Below, piece after piece: positions 12,603-13,662 of a stretch of 13,662 bases of DNA (within the stretch, counting starts at the first letter, position 1; each line of letters starts with the position of its first letter). This DNA is from Thermoplasmata archaeon. Lineage in GTDB: Archaea; Thermoplasmatota; Thermoplasmata; Thermoplasmatales; Thermoplasmataceae. The stretch covers positions 1-13,662 of the forward strand of contig JAJZLW010000002.1 of assembly GCA_021850505.1 (NCBI GenBank), given 5' to 3'. The position numbers and the translations under genes were made by a program. The notes beneath the pieces are model-generated. The model did no database searches and had not been told where the DNA came from. It saw only the letters and a program-made list of their open reading frames with translations.

Positions 12603-13662
12603 TTACATATATTCTTTTCCGAGTGTTTCCCTCGCAATTATGACCTTCATGATCTCTCTTGATCCCTCTGCAAGCTGGAACGACCTTATCCCCCTTAGCG
12701 CCCACTCTTCGGGGCAGTCCTTGGAATAACCATAGGCTCCCTGCCACTGGAGTGCGTCATTAATTGCATCGAATGCCCATGTAGTGCTCAGGAGCTTTGC
12801 AATTGCAATCTGCTTGCTTACCTCGAATCGCGAGAACTTATGGTACTTCTGCTCCTGATCGTACATGTAAAGCGCCTTATACGCTACAGTTTCTGCCGCC
12901 TCAATTCTTGCCACGTGATCGGCGAGCTGGAACTGTAGTCCCTGGAACCTTGAAATCTCCTTCCCAAACGCCTTCCTTTCCTTTAAATAGGCAATTCCAT
13001 TTTCAAGAGCAGATGACGCAGAAGCAGTTGAAATAAGGGATATGAGGCCACGGGCAAATTCAAAGCCTTCATGTATTATCCTGAAACCCTGGTTTAGTTT
13101 TCCAAGCATGTATTCCTCCGGTATCTCTATATCTTTAAATCTAAAAGCTGCCCAGGAAGAACCCTCTCTGCCCATTTCCTCAAGATAAGTGATATCAAAA
13201 GTCCTGTCGTAGGGCATATAGAAAAGTGAAACACCATCCGTTTTCTTGGAACGATCTGTCTTCAATACAGTAACAAATCCACCACCTCTCTCCGCAATGT
13301 CTCTTACAAGACTGATATAAGATTTTTCACCGGTTGCAATAAATATCTTTCCTTTCCTTTCTGCATACGAGACCATCGATCCAATATCAGATCCGAAATT
13401 GGGTTCAGTTGATGCTATTCCTATGAGTTTCTTTCCACGGGCAGCGTCAGGGAGGATCTTATCTTTCAATGATTCTGTTCCGTATTTTGCTATAAGATAA
13501 GACCATGCGTTGTGCACCAGAAAAAGGACTGGAATTGAAGCCGTCGGGTCAGCTCTTGCGATCTCCCCTGCAACTATTCCTGTTGAAATAGCATCTGCAC
13601 CAATACCTCCGTACTTTTCAGGTATGGTCATTCCTAAAAAATTCATTTTTGACAGCCCTTCG
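12603..13662 (-). CDS. Acyl-CoA dehydrogenase, conventional type, 5' end outside the window
   Basis: The frame is open through the right edge. The codons before the first visible Met (13646) read EGLSK, which fits the ACAD segment just before the IPEKYGG loop, so this Met is internal and perhaps 30-50 N-terminal residues are missing. Counting from Met 13646, the motifs are IPEKYGG (8-14), EPNFGSD (81-87), RKAFGKEI (224-231) with Gln at 235, QGAYGY (302-307) and the probable catalytic Glu327 in LAEGSREI. Every FAD-site motif is thus present in one chain, as expected of a homotetrameric enzyme and unlike the split pair at 110-2283. It would oxidise an acyl-CoA and feed electrons to an electron-transfer flavoprotein. 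Small oddities are Asn-Phe in place of Gly-Gly/Gly-Ala in the flavin loop, Ala for Gly in QGAYGY, and RGIRS where RDARI is usual. The substrate is not predictable. Confidence 0.92.
   Translation of the reverse strand, partial: EGLSKMNFLGMTIPEKYGGIGADAISTGIVAGEIARADPTASIPVLFLVHNAWSYLIAKYGTESLKDKILPDAARGKKLIGIASTEPNFGSDIGSMVSYAERKGKIFIATGEKSYISLVRDIAERGGGFVTVLKTDRSKKTDGVSLFYMPYDRTFDITYLEEMGREGSSWAAFRFKDIEIPEEYMLGKLNQGFRIIHEGFEFARGLISLISTASASSALENGIAYLKERKAFGKEISRFQGLQFQLADHVARIEAAETVAYKALYMYDQEQKYHKFSRFEVSKQIAIAKLLSTTWAFDAINDALQWQGAYGYSKDCPEEWALRGIRSFQLAEGSREIMKVIIARETLGKEYM

Noticed and set aside
12409..12747. Open frame of 112 codons on the minus strand across the flippase/ACAD junction
   Set aside because: It overlaps the ends of two well-supported genes in other frames and has an improbable composition with no motif.
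1..13662. Mobile element, toxin-antitoxin or defence system
   Set aside because: No transposase, integrase, terminal inverted repeat, nuclease or toxin-like pair was recognised; the genes are metabolic, information-processing and membrane genes.

Overview
The window looks like a Thermoplasmatales-type euryarchaeon (relatives of Thermoplasma, Picrophilus, Ferroplasma and Cuniculiplasma). The grounds are an archaeal replication factor C large subunit, a small Pop5-like RNase P protein, an N-glycosylation-rich surface protein with a C-terminal membrane anchor, and TATA-like boxes about 25 nt upstream of several start codons with no ribosome binding site. A bacterial-type (type I) pantothenate kinase also fits, because this enzyme is known from Picrophilus while most archaea use pantoate kinase plus phosphopantothenate synthetase. 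The taxonomic call is inference from gene content, not from a marker alignment.

Layout, left to right. (1) 1-2283, plus strand: a beta-oxidation operon with the last 33 codons of a thiolase followed by two tightly coupled acyl-CoA dehydrogenase (ACAD) genes. (2) 2293-4960, minus strand: a small multi-helix membrane protein and a large surface protein with four tandem Ig/CarboxypepD_reg-like repeats. (3) 5122-7445, plus strand: type I pantothenate kinase and an MFS transporter. (4) 7449-8576, minus strand: a COG1228-type amidohydrolase. (5) 8657-8926, plus strand: a Pop5-like RNase P subunit whose 3' end overlaps the convergent rfcL gene (8891-10174, minus). (6) About 10334-12598, plus strand: an unrecognised six-helix membrane protein and a Wzx-like lipid-linked glycan flippase. 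(7) 12603-13662, minus strand: a third ACAD that runs off the right edge.

The strongest observation is the ACAD pair at 110-2283. The two adjacent proteins appear to have divided the FAD-site motifs between them. The first keeps the flavin-binding middle-domain motif (EPGGGSD) and the catalytic Glu, but has lost the RxxFG and QxxGG motifs that normally reach across to the neighbouring subunit's FAD. The second has lost the flavin loop but keeps RSTFG and QSHGGYGY. This predicts an obligate heteromeric enzyme with one FAD per heterodimer, as in the mycobacterial FadE26/27 and FadE28/29 enzymes. The third ACAD in the window keeps the full set and serves as an internal comparison.

All four convergent gene junctions are very tight (gaps of 3, 4 and 9 nt, and one 36-nt overlap). 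No tRNA, rRNA, CRISPR array, insertion sequence or long repeat was seen, and no gene-free stretch exceeds 300 bases.
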